Counted from the stretch's first letter, positions 25,060 through 33,983 are shown. The stretch: DNA of 64,000 bases from Emticicia soli (GCF_037860775.1 NZ_JBBEWC010000013.1:62001-126000), one strand, 5' to 3'. The notes: generated by a model not told the origin, from the sequence alone. Numbers and translations are program-made.

Positions 25060-25404
25060 ATGGAAGCAGTAGCAAAATTAAGTGATTATCCTACCTCGCC
25101 ACGTAAGGCAAGACTGGTTGCAGACCTAATCAGAGGTAAAAAGGTAAGTTATGCCTTGGGAATTTTAAGTTTCCAACCGCAACACGCATCACCTGTTATC
25201 AAGAAGGTCTTGTTATCAGCGGTTGCCAACTGGCAACAAAAAAACGAAGACCAGAAAATTGAAGACGCAGAATTAATTGTGAAATCAATTTTCGTTGATG
25301 GTGGTCGTATGATCAAACGTTTAAGACCGGCACCACAAGGTCGTGCTTACAGAGTTCGTAAACGTTCGCATCACCTTACTGTTGTAGTTGATAGTGCAGT
25401 TTAA
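25060..25404 (+). CDS. rplV: 50S ribosomal protein L22
   Basis: 114 residues. Conserved SPRKARLVADLIRGK at the N-terminus and the tunnel hairpin DGGRMIKRLRPAPQGRAYRVRKRSHH. Mutations in this hairpin confer macrolide resistance in other bacteria. Followed by an 84-base gap with small hairpins (ACGACGTCGAAGTCGT). Confidence 0.98.
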   Translation: MEAVAKLSDYPTSPRKARLVADLIRGKKVSYALGILSFQPQHASPVIKKVLLSAVANWQQKNEDQKIEDAELIVKSIFVDGGRMIKRLRPAPQGRAYRVRKRSHHLTVVVDSAV

Positions 25405-25488
25405 ATAATTAATGCGCGAACGATATACTACTCGTATCGCATAAAATTACAACGACGTCGAAGTCGTACAATCAAGAAATAATACAAA

Positions 25489-26373
25489 ATGGGACAAAAA
25501 GTAAATCCTGTCAGTCTTAGACTTGGATATATCAGAGGATGGGAATCTAACTGGTATGGAGGCAAAACATTTGCTGAAAAACTTGTCGAAGACCAAGAAA
25601 TCCGTAAATACGTTGCAGCACGTATTCCAAAAGGAGCGATATCGAAAGTAGTTATCGAGCGTACCTTAAAACGTATCACCCTAACTATCCATACAGCCCG
25701 CCCAGGTGTTGTAATCGGAAAAGGTGGTAACGAAGTAGATAAGATTAAAGAAGAGTTGAAAAAATTGACCGGCAAAGACGTTCAAATCAACATCTACGAA
25801 ATCAAACGCCCTGAGTTAGATGCAAAATTGATCGGTGAATCAATTGCGCAACAATTAGAGGCGCGTATCTCTTACCGTCGTGCCATGAAACAAGCTATTC
25901 AAGCAGCTGTTCGTGTTGGTGCACAAGGTATTAAAGTGAAATTAGGTGGTCGTCTGGCTGGAGCTGAGATGGCACGTAATGAAATGTATAAAGAAGGGCG
26001 TATCCCGCTTCATACACTTCGTGCTGATATTGATTATGCAGTATCAGAAGCCCTTACAGTATACGGTAAAATCGGTATCAAAGTATGGGTATTCAAAGGC
26101 GAAGTATTTGGTAAGCGCGATTTGACCCCTGCTGGTGGTGCACAATCTCAAGGCAACGAAAGAGGCAATGAAGGTGGTGGACGCGACGAAAGAAGAGGTG
26201 GCGGACGTGATGATCGCAGAGGCGGCGGACGTGACGACAACAGAGGCGGTGGACGTGGTGATAACAGAGGTGGAGACAACCGTAATAATCGTGGTCCGAA
26301 TAATCGTGGCGGAAATAACAATAACCGTGGCGGTGGTAATAACAATAATAGAGGTAATAATAATAGAAGATAA
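25489..26373 (+). CDS. rpsC: 30S ribosomal protein S3 with long RGG/N-rich tail
   Basis: 294 residues, about 60-80 more than typical. The KH domain (GVVIGKGGNEVDKIKEEL, about 73-90) and the C-terminal S3 domain (LGGRLAGAEMARNEMYKEGRIPLHTLRADIDYA region) are normal up to about 216. Residues 217-294 (26137-26370) are a low-complexity tail of GGGRDDRR- and NNRGG-like repeats, strongly basic and disordered, like eukaryotic RGG boxes. The tail faces the mRNA entry side of the ribosome, so it may add RNA affinity. The repeated codons suggest slippage or recombination-driven growth. Confidence 0.97.
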   Translation: MGQKVNPVSLRLGYIRGWESNWYGGKTFAEKLVEDQEIRKYVAARIPKGAISKVVIERTLKRITLTIHTARPGVVIGKGGNEVDKIKEELKKLTGKDVQINIYEIKRPELDAKLIGESIAQQLEARISYRRAMKQAIQAAVRVGAQGIKVKLGGRLAGAEMARNEMYKEGRIPLHTLRADIDYAVSEALTVYGKIGIKVWVFKGEVFGKRDLTPAGGAQSQGNERGNEGGGRDERRGGGRDDRRGGGRDDNRGGGRGDNRGGDNRNNRGPNNRGGNNNNRGGGNNNNRGNNNRR

Positions 26374-26381
26374 TTTTCCGG

Positions 26382-26441
26382 GTTTCAGGTTTCTTAACTA
26401 AGAGTTCATACCTGAAACTAAGAATTTTTGAAACCTGAAAC
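26382..26441. repeat. Inverted repeat between rpsC and rplP
   Basis: GTTTCAGGTTTC (26382-26393) and GAAACCTGAAAC (26430-26441) are perfect inverted copies, with another CCTGAAAC between them at 26411-26418. The unit starts 8 bases after the rpsC stop. Confidence 0.7.
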
Positions 26442-26474
26442 AAAGCACAACAGTGCTGAAAATATAATAGCGTC

Positions 26475-26903
26475 ATGTTACAACCAAGAAGAACCAAATT
26501 CCGTAAGCAGCAAAAAGGCAGAATCAAGGGTCTCGCAACACGCGGACACGAGATTGCATTCGGAACATTCGCTATCAAATCTTTAGAGCCGGGTCGAATC
26601 ACTGCTCGTCAGATTGAGGCAGCTCGTATCGGGGTTACCCGTGCAATGAAACGTGAAGGTCAGGTGTGGATTCGTATCTTCCCTGATAAACCTATCACTA
26701 AAAAGCCACTCGAAGTACGTATGGGTAAAGGTAAAGGTGCCCCAGAGTATTGGGTAGCTAGCGTAAAACCAGGTACTATTCTTTTCGAAGCAACAGGTGT
26801 GCCATTGGCAGTTGCTACTGAAGCTCTTCGTTTGGCAGCACAAAAATTGCCAGTACAAACAAAATTTGTTGTACGTAGAGATTATCAGGAAGATGCAGAA
26901 TAA
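26475..26903 (+). CDS. rplP: 50S ribosomal protein L16
   Basis: 142 residues. Opens MLQPRRTKFRKQQKGR and contains GKGKGAPEYWVASVKPGTILFE, both diagnostic. L16 helps position A-site tRNA. 101 bases after rpsC because of the palindrome there; 75 bases before rpmC. Confidence 0.98.
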   Translation: MLQPRRTKFRKQQKGRIKGLATRGHEIAFGTFAIKSLEPGRITARQIEAARIGVTRAMKREGQVWIRIFPDKPITKKPLEVRMGKGKGAPEYWVASVKPGTILFEATGVPLAVATEALRLAAQKLPVQTKFVVRRDYQEDAE

Positions 26904-26978
26904 TCATAAGGCAAACACCTTATGAAGTAACCTGAATGAGACCTTTATTTTTTACTCATTCATTCATTCAATAACAAA

Positions 26979-27161
26979 ATGAAAAAGTCAGAAATCCAAG
27001 CATTGTCAGTTGAGCAGTTGCAGCAAAACATCTCTGTTGAAAAAGACAGAATCAATAAATTGAAGTTTGCTCATGCTATCACGCCTATCGAAAATCCGAT
27101 GCGTATTCGTCAATCTCGTAGATTGATTGCTCAAATGTTGACAGAATTGAATGCCCGTTAA
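26979..27161 (+). CDS. rpmC: 50S ribosomal protein L29
   Basis: 60 residues, two helices, with the family end pattern NPMRIRQSRRLIAQMLTEL. L29 lies near the tunnel exit beside L23. In its conserved place between rplP and rpsQ. Confidence 0.95.
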   Translation: MKKSEIQALSVEQLQQNISVEKDRINKLKFAHAITPIENPMRIRQSRRLIAQMLTELNAR

Positions 27162-27202
27162 TATTTAAATACCCTGTTCAACAGGACATTAAGACAAGAA
27201 CA

Positions 27203-27457
27203 ATGGAAAGAAATCTTAGAAAAGAGCGTATCGGAACAGTAGTTAGCAACAAGATGGATAAGTCTGGAGTTGTAGCTGTAGTTCGTAAACTGAAACACCC
27301 GAAATACGGAAAGTTCATGCTCAAAACCAAGAAATTCATGTTCCATGACGAGAACAATGAAGCTGGTATCGGTGATACCGTTAAGATTCAGGAGACTCGC
27401 CCATTGAGCAAGAATAAAAATTGGAGATTAGTAGAAATCGTAGAAAAAGCGAAGTAA
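27203..27457 (+). CDS. rpsQ: 30S ribosomal protein S17
   Basis: 84 residues. RKERIGTVVSNKMDKSGVVAV and GDTVKIQETRPLSKNKNWRLVEIVEKA are typical. S17 is a primary 16S binder at the 30S body. The 51-base gap after it holds AGCTAATAGC twice (27463-27472, 27484-27493). Confidence 0.97.
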   Translation: MERNLRKERIGTVVSNKMDKSGVVAVVRKLKHPKYGKFMLKTKKFMFHDENNEAGIGDTVKIQETRPLSKNKNWRLVEIVEKAK

Positions 27458-27508
27458 TTTAAAGCTAATAGCTGTTAGCCTATAGCTAATAGCCAACAAA
27501 TTAAGACA

Positions 27509-27877
27509 ATGTTACAGCAAGAATCAAGAGCAGGTGTTGCCGATAATAGTGGAGCAAAAGAAGTGCTTGTAATCCGTGTATTGGGCGGTACAGGCAAACG
27601 TTATGCTTCTATTGGTGACAAAGTTGTCGTATCCGTAAAATCGGCCCTATCTTCTTCTAATATGAAGAAAGGAACAGTATCTAAGGCTGTCGTAGTAAGA
27701 ACCACGAAAGAGGTTCGTCGCAAAGATGGTTCATACATACGTTTTGAAGACAACGCAGTAGTATTATTAAACAACCAAGACGAGCCACGTGGTACTCGTA
27801 TTTTCGGACCTGTTGCACGTGAATTACGTGAGAAACAATTCATGAAAATCGTTTCTTTGGCTCCTGAAGTTCTTTAA
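27509..27877 (+). CDS. rplN: 50S ribosomal protein L14
   Basis: 122 residues, exactly the usual length. MLQQESRAGVADNSGAKEV and RGTRIFGPVARELR are diagnostic. L14 forms an intersubunit bridge and binds the silencing factor RsfS in other bacteria. 103 bases before rplX, with small hairpins in that gap. Confidence 0.98.
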   Translation: MLQQESRAGVADNSGAKEVLVIRVLGGTGKRYASIGDKVVVSVKSALSSSNMKKGTVSKAVVVRTTKEVRRKDGSYIRFEDNAVVLLNNQDEPRGTRIFGPVARELREKQFMKIVSLAPEVL

Positions 27878-27980
27878 TTTGAAAGCGGTAAGCTAGCTAA
27901 AGTCTGGCCCGCCATTGAGATAAAGTTGCATCGCAGCTTTGTCCGATGCTTAACTATTCAAATTTTCAAATTTAAAAGTA

Positions 27981-28319
27981 ATGGAAAGAAAATTCAATAA
28001 GCAACAGAAACTTCATGTACGCACAGGCGACACAGTTGAGGTGATTGCAGGTAATTCGAAAGGCAAACGTGGTAAAATAACTGAAATTAACGCTGAGAAA
28101 CAACGTGTAGTTGTTGAAGGTGTAAACATTCAGAAAAAACATGTGAAACCATCGGCACAAAATCCTCAAGGTGAAATCCGTGAGTTTGCAGGTCCGATTC
28201 ACATCAGTAACGTAATGTTGGTAGACCCTGCAACAGGTGCTGCAACACGTACTGGTCGTAAAGAAAACGATAAAGGCAAATTGCAGCGTTTCTCTAAAGA
28301 AACCGGTAAGTTTATATAA
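27981..28319 (+). CDS. rplX: 50S ribosomal protein L24
   Basis: 112 residues with the KOW motif (TGDTVEVIAGNSKGKRGKI) near the N-terminus and GPIHISNVMLVDP in the middle. L24 starts 50S assembly. 78 bases before rplE; the gap contains GTCGGGCT-GCAA-AGCCTGAC, a small hairpin. Confidence 0.97.
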   Translation: MERKFNKQQKLHVRTGDTVEVIAGNSKGKRGKITEINAEKQRVVVEGVNIQKKHVKPSAQNPQGEIREFAGPIHISNVMLVDPATGAATRTGRKENDKGKLQRFSKETGKFI

Positions 28320-28397
28320 GGTATCAAATTGTTGTCGGGCTGCAAAGCCTGACTTATACTGAGGGTCGGAAATCCTCGTAAAAAGCGATTCAAAAAA

Positions 28398-28946
28398 ATG
28401 GCACGTTTAAGAGCAAAATATACAGAAGAAGTAGTACCGGCTTTGAAAGAGAAGTTTGGTTATAAATCAGTAATGCAGGTTCCTGTGTTACAAAAAATTG
28501 TGGTAAACCGTGGTGTGGGTGCTGCAACAGGCGACAAAAAGCTAATCGATAGCAGTTTAGAAGAAATTACAACTATCACTGGTCAGAAGGCCGTAGCAAC
28601 ACTTTCAAAGAAAGCCGTTTCGAACTTCAAACTTCGTGAAAATATGCCAATCGGTGTAAAAGTAACACTTCGTGGTGAGAAAATGTACGAGTTCCTTGAT
28701 CGTTTGACTGCTATTGCACTTCCACGTGTGAGAGACTTCAAAGGTATCAGCGATAAAGGTTTTGACGGACGCGGAAACTATACCTTTGGTATTAAAGAGC
28801 AAATAATTTTCCCTGAGATTTCGATTGATAAAATCTCTAAAATTCAGGGTATGGATATAACTTTCGTAACATCGGCACCAACAGATGCAGAAGCTTACGA
28901 ATTATTAAAAGCAATGGGTCTTCCATTTGCTAGCAGCAAAAAATAA
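28398..28946 (+). CDS. rplE: 50S ribosomal protein L5
   Basis: 182 residues. Contains VLQKIVVNRGVG, FKLRENMPIGVKVTLRG and DFKGISDKGFDGRGNY. L5 binds 5S rRNA and contacts the 30S head and P-site tRNA. 29 bases before rpsN. Confidence 0.98.
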   Translation: MARLRAKYTEEVVPALKEKFGYKSVMQVPVLQKIVVNRGVGAATGDKKLIDSSLEEITTITGQKAVATLSKKAVSNFKLRENMPIGVKVTLRGEKMYEFLDRLTAIALPRVRDFKGISDKGFDGRGNYTFGIKEQIIFPEISIDKISKIQGMDITFVTSAPTDAEAYELLKAMGLPFASSKK

Positions 28947-28975
28947 TCTTAACAGAGGTTTAAAAAAGTCATACA

Positions 28976-29245
28976 ATGGCAAAAGAATCAATAAAAGCAA
29001 GAGATAGAAAAAAAGAGGCTACAGTAGCAAGATATGCAGCTAAACGTGCCGCTTTGAAAGAAGCCAACGATTATATCGGATTGGACAAATTACCTCGCAA
29101 TGCTTCTCCGGTTAGATTACATAACCGTTGTAAATTGACAGGTCGCCCAAGAGGATATATGCGTAAATTCGGTATCAACCGTGTTACTTTCCGCGAAATG
29201 GCAGGTAAAGGTTTGATTCCGGGTGTTACTAAAGCATCTTGGTAA
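28976..29245 (+). CDS. rpsN: 30S ribosomal protein S14 (zinc-free type)
   Basis: 89 residues. The conserved core is LHNRCKLTGRPRGYMRKFGINR and REMAGKGLIPG. Only one cysteine remains, so this is the long C-minus form that does not bind zinc. The 194 bases that follow hold a perfect palindrome and a promoter-like box before rpsH. Confidence 0.97.
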   Translation: MAKESIKARDRKKEATVARYAAKRAALKEANDYIGLDKLPRNASPVRLHNRCKLTGRPRGYMRKFGINRVTFREMAGKGLIPGVTKASW

Positions 29246-29253
29246 GATAGGTG

Positions 29254-29323
29254 ATATTATTTAGGAGGATTCTTTGATTAAATAGTCTTTATTGAAGAAT
29301 CTTTGAGTTCTGCTAAATAATAT
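29254..29323. repeat. Palindrome between rpsN and rpsH
   Basis: ATATTATTTAG (29254-29264) and CTAAATAATAT (29313-29323) are perfect inverted arms, with GATTCTT/AAGAATC pairing inside. It could form a long hairpin that shortens read-through, and it precedes the -7 box at 29360. Confidence 0.7.
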
Positions 29324-29359
29324 TTGCTTATAACTATACTTTTTATTAAAAATATTTTC

Positions 29360-29367
29360 TAATTTTG
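29360..29367 (+). promoter_or_regulatory. Possible internal promoter before rpsH (-7 box)
   Basis: TAATTTTG matches TAnnTTTG and is followed by CAGCCCA, like the start contexts at the two rplC promoters. No TTG was found at the expected -33 distance, so this rests on one box. It would allow separate expression of rpsH and later genes. Confidence 0.4.
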
Positions 29368-29439
29368 CAGCCCAATTAAGAAAGTCGCGCTCGCGATACT
29401 GCTTAATGTTGGCTTAGGTATCCAAAATTAAACAGCAAA

Positions 29440-29841
29440 ATGATTACAACGGATCCAATAGCAGACTTCCTTACCAGAATAAGAAATGCCATCAAGGCGC
29501 GTCACAGAGTGGTAGAAATTCCTGCTTCGAACATCAAAAAAGCGATTACACAAGTACTGTACGATAAAGGTTTTATTCAAAGCTATAAATTTGAGGAAAC
29601 AGCTCCACAGGGTGTTATCAAAATTGCGTTAAAGTACAATCCAGTTACGAAACAATCGGCAATCGTAGAATTGAAACGTGTTTCTAAACCAGGTCTACGT
29701 AAATACGCAGGTACAACTGAAATTCCACGTGTTTTAAACGGATTAGGTATTGCTATCGTTTCTACCTCTAAAGGTGTAATGACAGACAAAGAAGCCCGCT
29801 CGTTAAAAGTAGGTGGTGAAGTATTGTGCTATATATATTAA
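29440..29841 (+). CDS. rpsH: 30S ribosomal protein S8
   Basis: 133 residues. Begins MITTDPIADFLTRIRNA and ends with SLKVGGEVLCYIY, both diagnostic. S8 binds the central domain of 16S rRNA and in E. coli represses the spc operon. Preceded by a 194-base gap and followed by a 137-base gap in which I see no strong structure. Confidence 0.98.
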   Translation: MITTDPIADFLTRIRNAIKARHRVVEIPASNIKKAITQVLYDKGFIQSYKFEETAPQGVIKIALKYNPVTKQSAIVELKRVSKPGLRKYAGTTEIPRVLNGLGIAIVSTSKGVMTDKEARSLKVGGEVLCYIY

Positions 29842-29978
29842 TAGGTTTTTTGACCTGTTAATATATAAAAATCTCTCGTTGCGGTATCTCTGCAACACAA
29901 TTAAATAAATTGTTGACCGCTCTTGATAACTCGCTTCTCAGCGAAAGTGTCATGAAGCCTTAAACTTAAAAGAACAAA

Positions 29979-30539
29979 ATGTCAAGAATTGGTAAAAAGC
30001 CAGTTGCTCTTCCGAGCGGAGTAAGTATCACAGTTGATGAGCAAAACATCGTAACTGTAAAAGGCCCGAAAGGAACACTCACTCAAAAAGTTGATTCAGA
30101 TATCAAAGTAGGTGTTGAAGACAACGAATTGAAAGTTGAAAGACCAACCGAACAAAAACGTCACAAAGCATTACACGGTTTGTATCGTTCTTTAATCAAT
30201 AACATGGTTATTGGTGTAAGCACAGGTTACAAAACAACGATGGAAATTGTAGGGGTAGGTTATAAAGCAGCTAACAACGGAAACGTATTAGACTTAAGCT
30301 TAGGCTTCTCTCACAATGTTTACTTTGTAGTTCCTGAAGAGTTGAAAGTAACAACTACAATGGAAAAAGGTAAAAACCCAACCGTAACACTTGAAGGTAC
30401 CGACAAACAATTGATTGGTCTTGTAGCTTCTAAAATCAAAGGGTTACGTAAAGTTGAGCCTTACAAAGGTAAAGGTATTCGTTTTGCAGGTGAAGTTGTT
30501 CGTCGCAAGGCTGGTAAAACCTCAGGTAAGAAGAAATAA
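29979..30539 (+). CDS. rplF: 50S ribosomal protein L6
   Basis: 186 residues. Starts SRIGKKPVALPSGV; the C-terminal part has KIKGLRKVEPYKGKGIRFAGE, near the family signature. L6 supports the sarcin-ricin loop region where elongation factors bind. Confidence 0.98.
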   Translation: MSRIGKKPVALPSGVSITVDEQNIVTVKGPKGTLTQKVDSDIKVGVEDNELKVERPTEQKRHKALHGLYRSLINNMVIGVSTGYKTTMEIVGVGYKAANNGNVLDLSLGFSHNVYFVVPEELKVTTTMEKGKNPTVTLEGTDKQLIGLVASKIKGLRKVEPYKGKGIRFAGEVVRRKAGKTSGKKK

Positions 30540-30594
30540 TCATTAGACATACAGACTACGAAATTCGTTTCAGAGTCTCAAAATATTTATAACA

Positions 30595-30942
30595 ATGTCA
30601 AGTGTTAAAACTGATAGAAGACAAAAAATAAAGTGGAGCATTCGTAGCAAGGTTTCAGGTACGCCTGAAAGACCACGCTTGTCAGTATTCCGCTCAAATA
30701 CAGCCATATACGCTCAGTTAATCGACGACACAAAAGGCGTTACTTTAGCATCAGCATCAACTACAGGTTTAGGTTTGAAAGGTGTAAAAGTTGACAACTC
30801 TAAAGAAGTTGGTAAAAAAATTGCTGAAATCGCTACTGAAAAAGGTATCGATGCTTGTGTGTTCGACCGTAACGGTTATTTGTATCATGGTAACATTAAA
30901 GCCTTGGCAGACGGTGCCAGAGAAGGCGGTTTGAAATTCTAA
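30595..30942 (+). CDS. rplR: 50S ribosomal protein L18
   Basis: 115 residues. RPRLSVFRSNTAIYAQLIDD and FDRNGYLYHGNIKALADGAREGG are typical. Binds 5S rRNA with L5. Only 18 bases before rpsE. Confidence 0.98.
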   Translation: MSSVKTDRRQKIKWSIRSKVSGTPERPRLSVFRSNTAIYAQLIDDTKGVTLASASTTGLGLKGVKVDNSKEVGKKIAEIATEKGIDACVFDRNGYLYHGNIKALADGAREGGLKF

Positions 30943-30960
30943 TCTTGCAATTCTCAATCA

Positions 30961-31464
30961 ATGAATAAAGCAAAAGTAAACGAGGCAGAACTTAAAGAAA
31001 GAGTTGTAGCCATTAACCGTGTAGCCAAAGTGGTGAAAGGTGGTCGTCGTTTTAGTTTCTCGGCAATCGTTGTGTTAGGCGACGGTAAAGGTGTTGTAGG
31101 CCAAGGCTTAGGTAAAGCAAATGAAGTAACAGATGCTATTGCTAAAGCTATTGAAGACGCTAAGAAAAACTTAGTATCTGTGCCTGTAATCAACGATACT
31201 GTACCTCACGAAATTCACGGTAAATTCTCAGGTGGTTTTGTGTTTGTAAAACCTGCAGCCCCTGGTACTGGTATTATTGCCGGTGGTGCGATGCGTGCTG
31301 TGTTAGAAGCAGCCGGTATCCACAATGTATTGGCGAAATCTAAAGGTTCATCAAACCCACATAACGTGGTAAAAGCTACGATTGATGCTTTAAGCCAAAT
31401 GCGTGCACCTCATGCAGTTGCTTTCCAACGTAGTGTTAAAATGACAAAAGTATTTAACGGATAA
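30961..31464 (+). CDS. rpsE: 30S ribosomal protein S5
   Basis: 167 residues. The double-stranded RNA-binding part contains VVKGGRRFSFSAIVVLGDGKGVVGQGLGKA and the later half has GGAMRAVLEAAGIHNVLAKSKGS. S5 affects translational accuracy and is part of the mRNA entry helicase. Confidence 0.98.
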   Translation: MNKAKVNEAELKERVVAINRVAKVVKGGRRFSFSAIVVLGDGKGVVGQGLGKANEVTDAIAKAIEDAKKNLVSVPVINDTVPHEIHGKFSGGFVFVKPAAPGTGIIAGGAMRAVLEAAGIHNVLAKSKGSSNPHNVVKATIDALSQMRAPHAVAFQRSVKMTKVFNG

Positions 31465-31480
31465 TAGCTTCCAGCTTTTC

Positions 31481-31531
31481 GCCGTAAGCCACAAGCTCCG
31501 ATGCTTATGCTTGCAGCTTGAAGCTTACGGC
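31481..31531. repeat. Inverted repeat between rpsE and rpmD
   Basis: GCCGTAAGC (31481-31489) and GCTTACGGC (31523-31531) pair perfectly, with further AGCT/AGCT matches inside and AGCTTCCAGC/CTCAGCT at the flanks. It fills most of the 84-base gap. Confidence 0.65.
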
Positions 31532-31548
31532 TCTCAGCTAATAAAACG

Positions 31549-31728
31549 ATGGCAAAGGTAAAGATTACTCAAGTAAGAAGTACGATTGGCAGACCAGAAG
31601 TACAAAAGCGCACAATTGCCGCTTTAGGTCTTGGCAAACTTAACCGTACTGTAGAAAAAGAATTAAACCCTGCTATGCAAGGCATGATTAACAAGGTGAA
31701 ACACTTGTTAGTGATTGAACAAGCATAA
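31549..31728 (+). CDS. rpmD: 50S ribosomal protein L30
   Basis: 59 residues, the normal short length. MAKVKITQVRSTIGRPEVQK followed by LGLGKLNRTVEKELNPAMQG is diagnostic of L30. It lies in its standard place between rpsE and rplO. Confidence 0.96.
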   Translation: MAKVKITQVRSTIGRPEVQKRTIAALGLGKLNRTVEKELNPAMQGMINKVKHLLVIEQA

Positions 31729-31824
31729 GTAAATTCTCCCCACAGGGGTTTAGGGTAGGCAAAGCCGAGTGATTCCGAAAGTCGGAATTGCGTATGTTTA
31801 ACCGATTAAAATAATCGCATTACA

Positions 31825-32616
31825 ATGAAATTGAGTTCATTACAACCTGCTAAAGGTTCAGTTAAAGTAAACGACAGAGTTGGCCGTGGACATGGTTCTG
31901 GCGGTGGTGGTACTGCTAAACGTGGTCATAAAGGTGCAAAATCTCGTTCAGGTTACAGCCAAAAACGTGGTTTTGAAGGTGGTCAGATGCCATTACAAAG
32001 ACGTGTACCTAAGTTTGGTTTCAAAAATATTAACAGAGTAGAATACAAAGCTATCAACCTTGATACTATTCAGGCTTTGTTTGACAAAACAGGTGCAACA
32101 GCAATCGATTTAGGTTTCTTATATAACAACGGTTTGACTTCAAAATCTGACCTTGTGAAAATCTTAGGCCGTGGTGAATTGAAAGCTGCAGTTAACTTAA
32201 GAGCAAATGCATTCTCTGCTTCAGCGATTGAGGCTATCGAGAAAGCAGGTGGTTCGGCAACTGTAGATGCTACTTTTAACCCAGGTGCTAAAGTAGAAGT
32301 AGTAGCAGCTGAAGAAGTAGTAGCAGAAGCGAAACCAGCAAAAGCAAAAAAAAAAGCTGAGGGAGACGATCTAAAATTAATCGAAGGTATTGGTCCGAAG
32401 ATTGCAGATTTGCTTATTAACGAAGGAATCGTTAGCTTTGCAGATTTAGCAGCGACACCTGCCGAGAAAGTTAAAGAAATTCTTGACGCAGCAGGTTCAA
32501 AGTTTGCAATGCACGACCCAACTACTTGGGCAGAACAAGCGGAATTAGCTCGTGATGGTAAGTGGGATGAGTTAAAAGAATTGCAGGATAAACTTAATGC
32601 AGGTAGAGCTGAGTAA
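31825..32616 (+). CDS. rplO: 50S ribosomal protein L15 fused to a helix-hairpin-helix domain
   Basis: 263 residues, against about 145-150 for ordinary L15. Residues 1-155 are standard L15: GRGHGSGGGGTAKRGHKG, GFEGGQMPLQRRVPKFGF. A charged Ala/Glu/Lys linker (about 157-180) follows. Residues 181-263 carry a helix-hairpin-helix domain of the type LKLIEGIGPKIADLLINEGI, ending in a helical region rich in Trp, Glu and Lys. HhH domains bind nucleic acid without sequence specificity. A similar extension is known to me on L21 in some Bacteroidota; its presence on L15 is unusual. There is no frameshift. Confidence 0.95.
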   Translation: MKLSSLQPAKGSVKVNDRVGRGHGSGGGGTAKRGHKGAKSRSGYSQKRGFEGGQMPLQRRVPKFGFKNINRVEYKAINLDTIQALFDKTGATAIDLGFLYNNGLTSKSDLVKILGRGELKAAVNLRANAFSASAIEAIEKAGGSATVDATFNPGAKVEVVAAEEVVAEAKPAKAKKKAEGDDLKLIEGIGPKIADLLINEGIVSFADLAATPAEKVKEILDAAGSKFAMHDPTTWAEQAELARDGKWDELKELQDKLNAGRAE

Positions 32617-32648
32617 TTTCAACCATAAGCCTTGTTTTTCCTAACAAA

Positions 32649-33983
32649 ATGAACAAATTTATAACAACACTCAAGAACATCTGGTCAATAGAGGAATTAA
32701 GGAAACGTATCCTTCAAACTCTTTTGATAATCGTTATTTTTCGTGTCGGTTCCCACGTAGTTTTACCGGGTGTTGATGTGACTAAGTTAAAAGATTTAAC
32801 AGCCGATAATGGTTTGTTGGGCCTTTTAAATACATTGGTTGGTGGTGCGTTTAAGAATGCCTCAATTATGGCTCTAGGTATTATGCCATACATTTCGGCT
32901 TCTATCGCAATTCAGCTATTGACACTTGCATTGCCGTATTTTAGCAAATTGCAGAAAGAGGGTGAGTCGGGTCGTAGAAAATTAAATCAAATTACTCGCT
33001 GGTTAACTATTGCAGTTGCAGCAGCACAAGGATTTACCTACGTTCAGACTACGATTCCTACAGATGCAATCATGGTTGGCCAGGGTCTATTTTACATCAG
33101 CTCAGTGCTATTAATTGTAGCCGGAACTGTAATGTGTATGTGGATGGGCGAGCGCATGACCGAAAAAGGTATCGGAAACGGGATTTCAATGATGATTATG
33201 ATTGGAATCGTGTCAAGATTTCCGGGTGCTATCATTGGTGAGGCTAACTCAAGAGGTGGAAGTGGTCAGATTCTGTTTTTCATCATCGAAATTGTAGCAT
33301 TATTTATGGTTGTTTTGTTTGCAGTTGCCATTACGCAAGCTACACGCAGAATACCGGTACAATATGCAAAACAAATAGTTGGTAATAAAGTTGTAACAGG
33401 CCAACGCCAGTATTTACCATTGAAATTGAATATTGCAGGTGTAATGCCAATCATCTTCGGACAAGCATTAATGTTTATACCGGGTCTGGCGCTTAATTAC
33501 CTTGCAGAAAGCACTAAAAATGATACTTTCCAGAACTGGGCAATTATCATGAATAGTCCGACCTCATGGCAATACTGTTTAATTTATGCAGTTTTAATCA
33601 TTGGTTTCACATTTTTCTATACAGCTATCTCGATTAACCCTAATCAAATTGCTGACGATATGAAACGTGGTGGTGGTTTTATTCCGGGTATCAAACCGGG
33701 TCAACCAACTTCTGATTACATTGCTGATGTATTAGACAGAATTACATTACCAGGTGGTGTTTTGCTAGCGGTTATCGCTATCTTACCAGCCTTGGCCGGA
33801 TTACTAGGAATGACTCAGAACTTTGCTTCATTCTTTGGTGGTACTTCATTGTTGATTCTGGTAGGTGTTGTGTTAGATACATTGCAACAAATTGAAAGTT
33901 ACTTGTTGATGAAACGTTATGAAGGCTTGATGCAATCAGGTCGTATTCAGGGCCGCCAGAACGTATCAACAGTATCTATTTAA
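32649..33983 (+). CDS. secY: Protein translocase subunit SecY
   Basis: 444 residues with ten hydrophobic helices. It is the channel of the general secretion system in the inner membrane. Conserved parts include GIMPYISASIAIQLL in TM2, LNQITRW in the first loop, and PGIRPG-type sequence FIPGIKPGQPTSDYI near the C-terminal loops. Located 32 bases after rplO and 15 bases before map. Confidence 0.98.
   Translation: MNKFITTLKNIWSIEELRKRILQTLLIIVIFRVGSHVVLPGVDVTKLKDLTADNGLLGLLNTLVGGAFKNASIMALGIMPYISASIAIQLLTLALPYFSKLQKEGESGRRKLNQITRWLTIAVAAAQGFTYVQTTIPTDAIMVGQGLFYISSVLLIVAGTVMCMWMGERMTEKGIGNGISMMIMIGIVSRFPGAIIGEANSRGGSGQILFFIIEIVALFMVVLFAVAITQATRRIPVQYAKQIVGNKVVTGQRQYLPLKLNIAGVMPIIFGQALMFIPGLALNYLAESTKNDTFQNWAIIMNSPTSWQYCLIYAVLIIGFTFFYTAISINPNQIADDMKRGGGFIPGIKPGQPTSDYIADVLDRITLPGGVLLAVIAILPALAGLLGMTQNFASFFGGTSLLILVGVVLDTLQQIESYLLMKRYEGLMQSGRIQGRQNVSTVSI

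Noticed and set aside
26093..26602. Long minus-strand frame opposite the S3 tail
   Set aside because: It is the antisense of the Gly/Arg/Asn-rich repeats and gives a His/Tyr/Cys-rich artefact.
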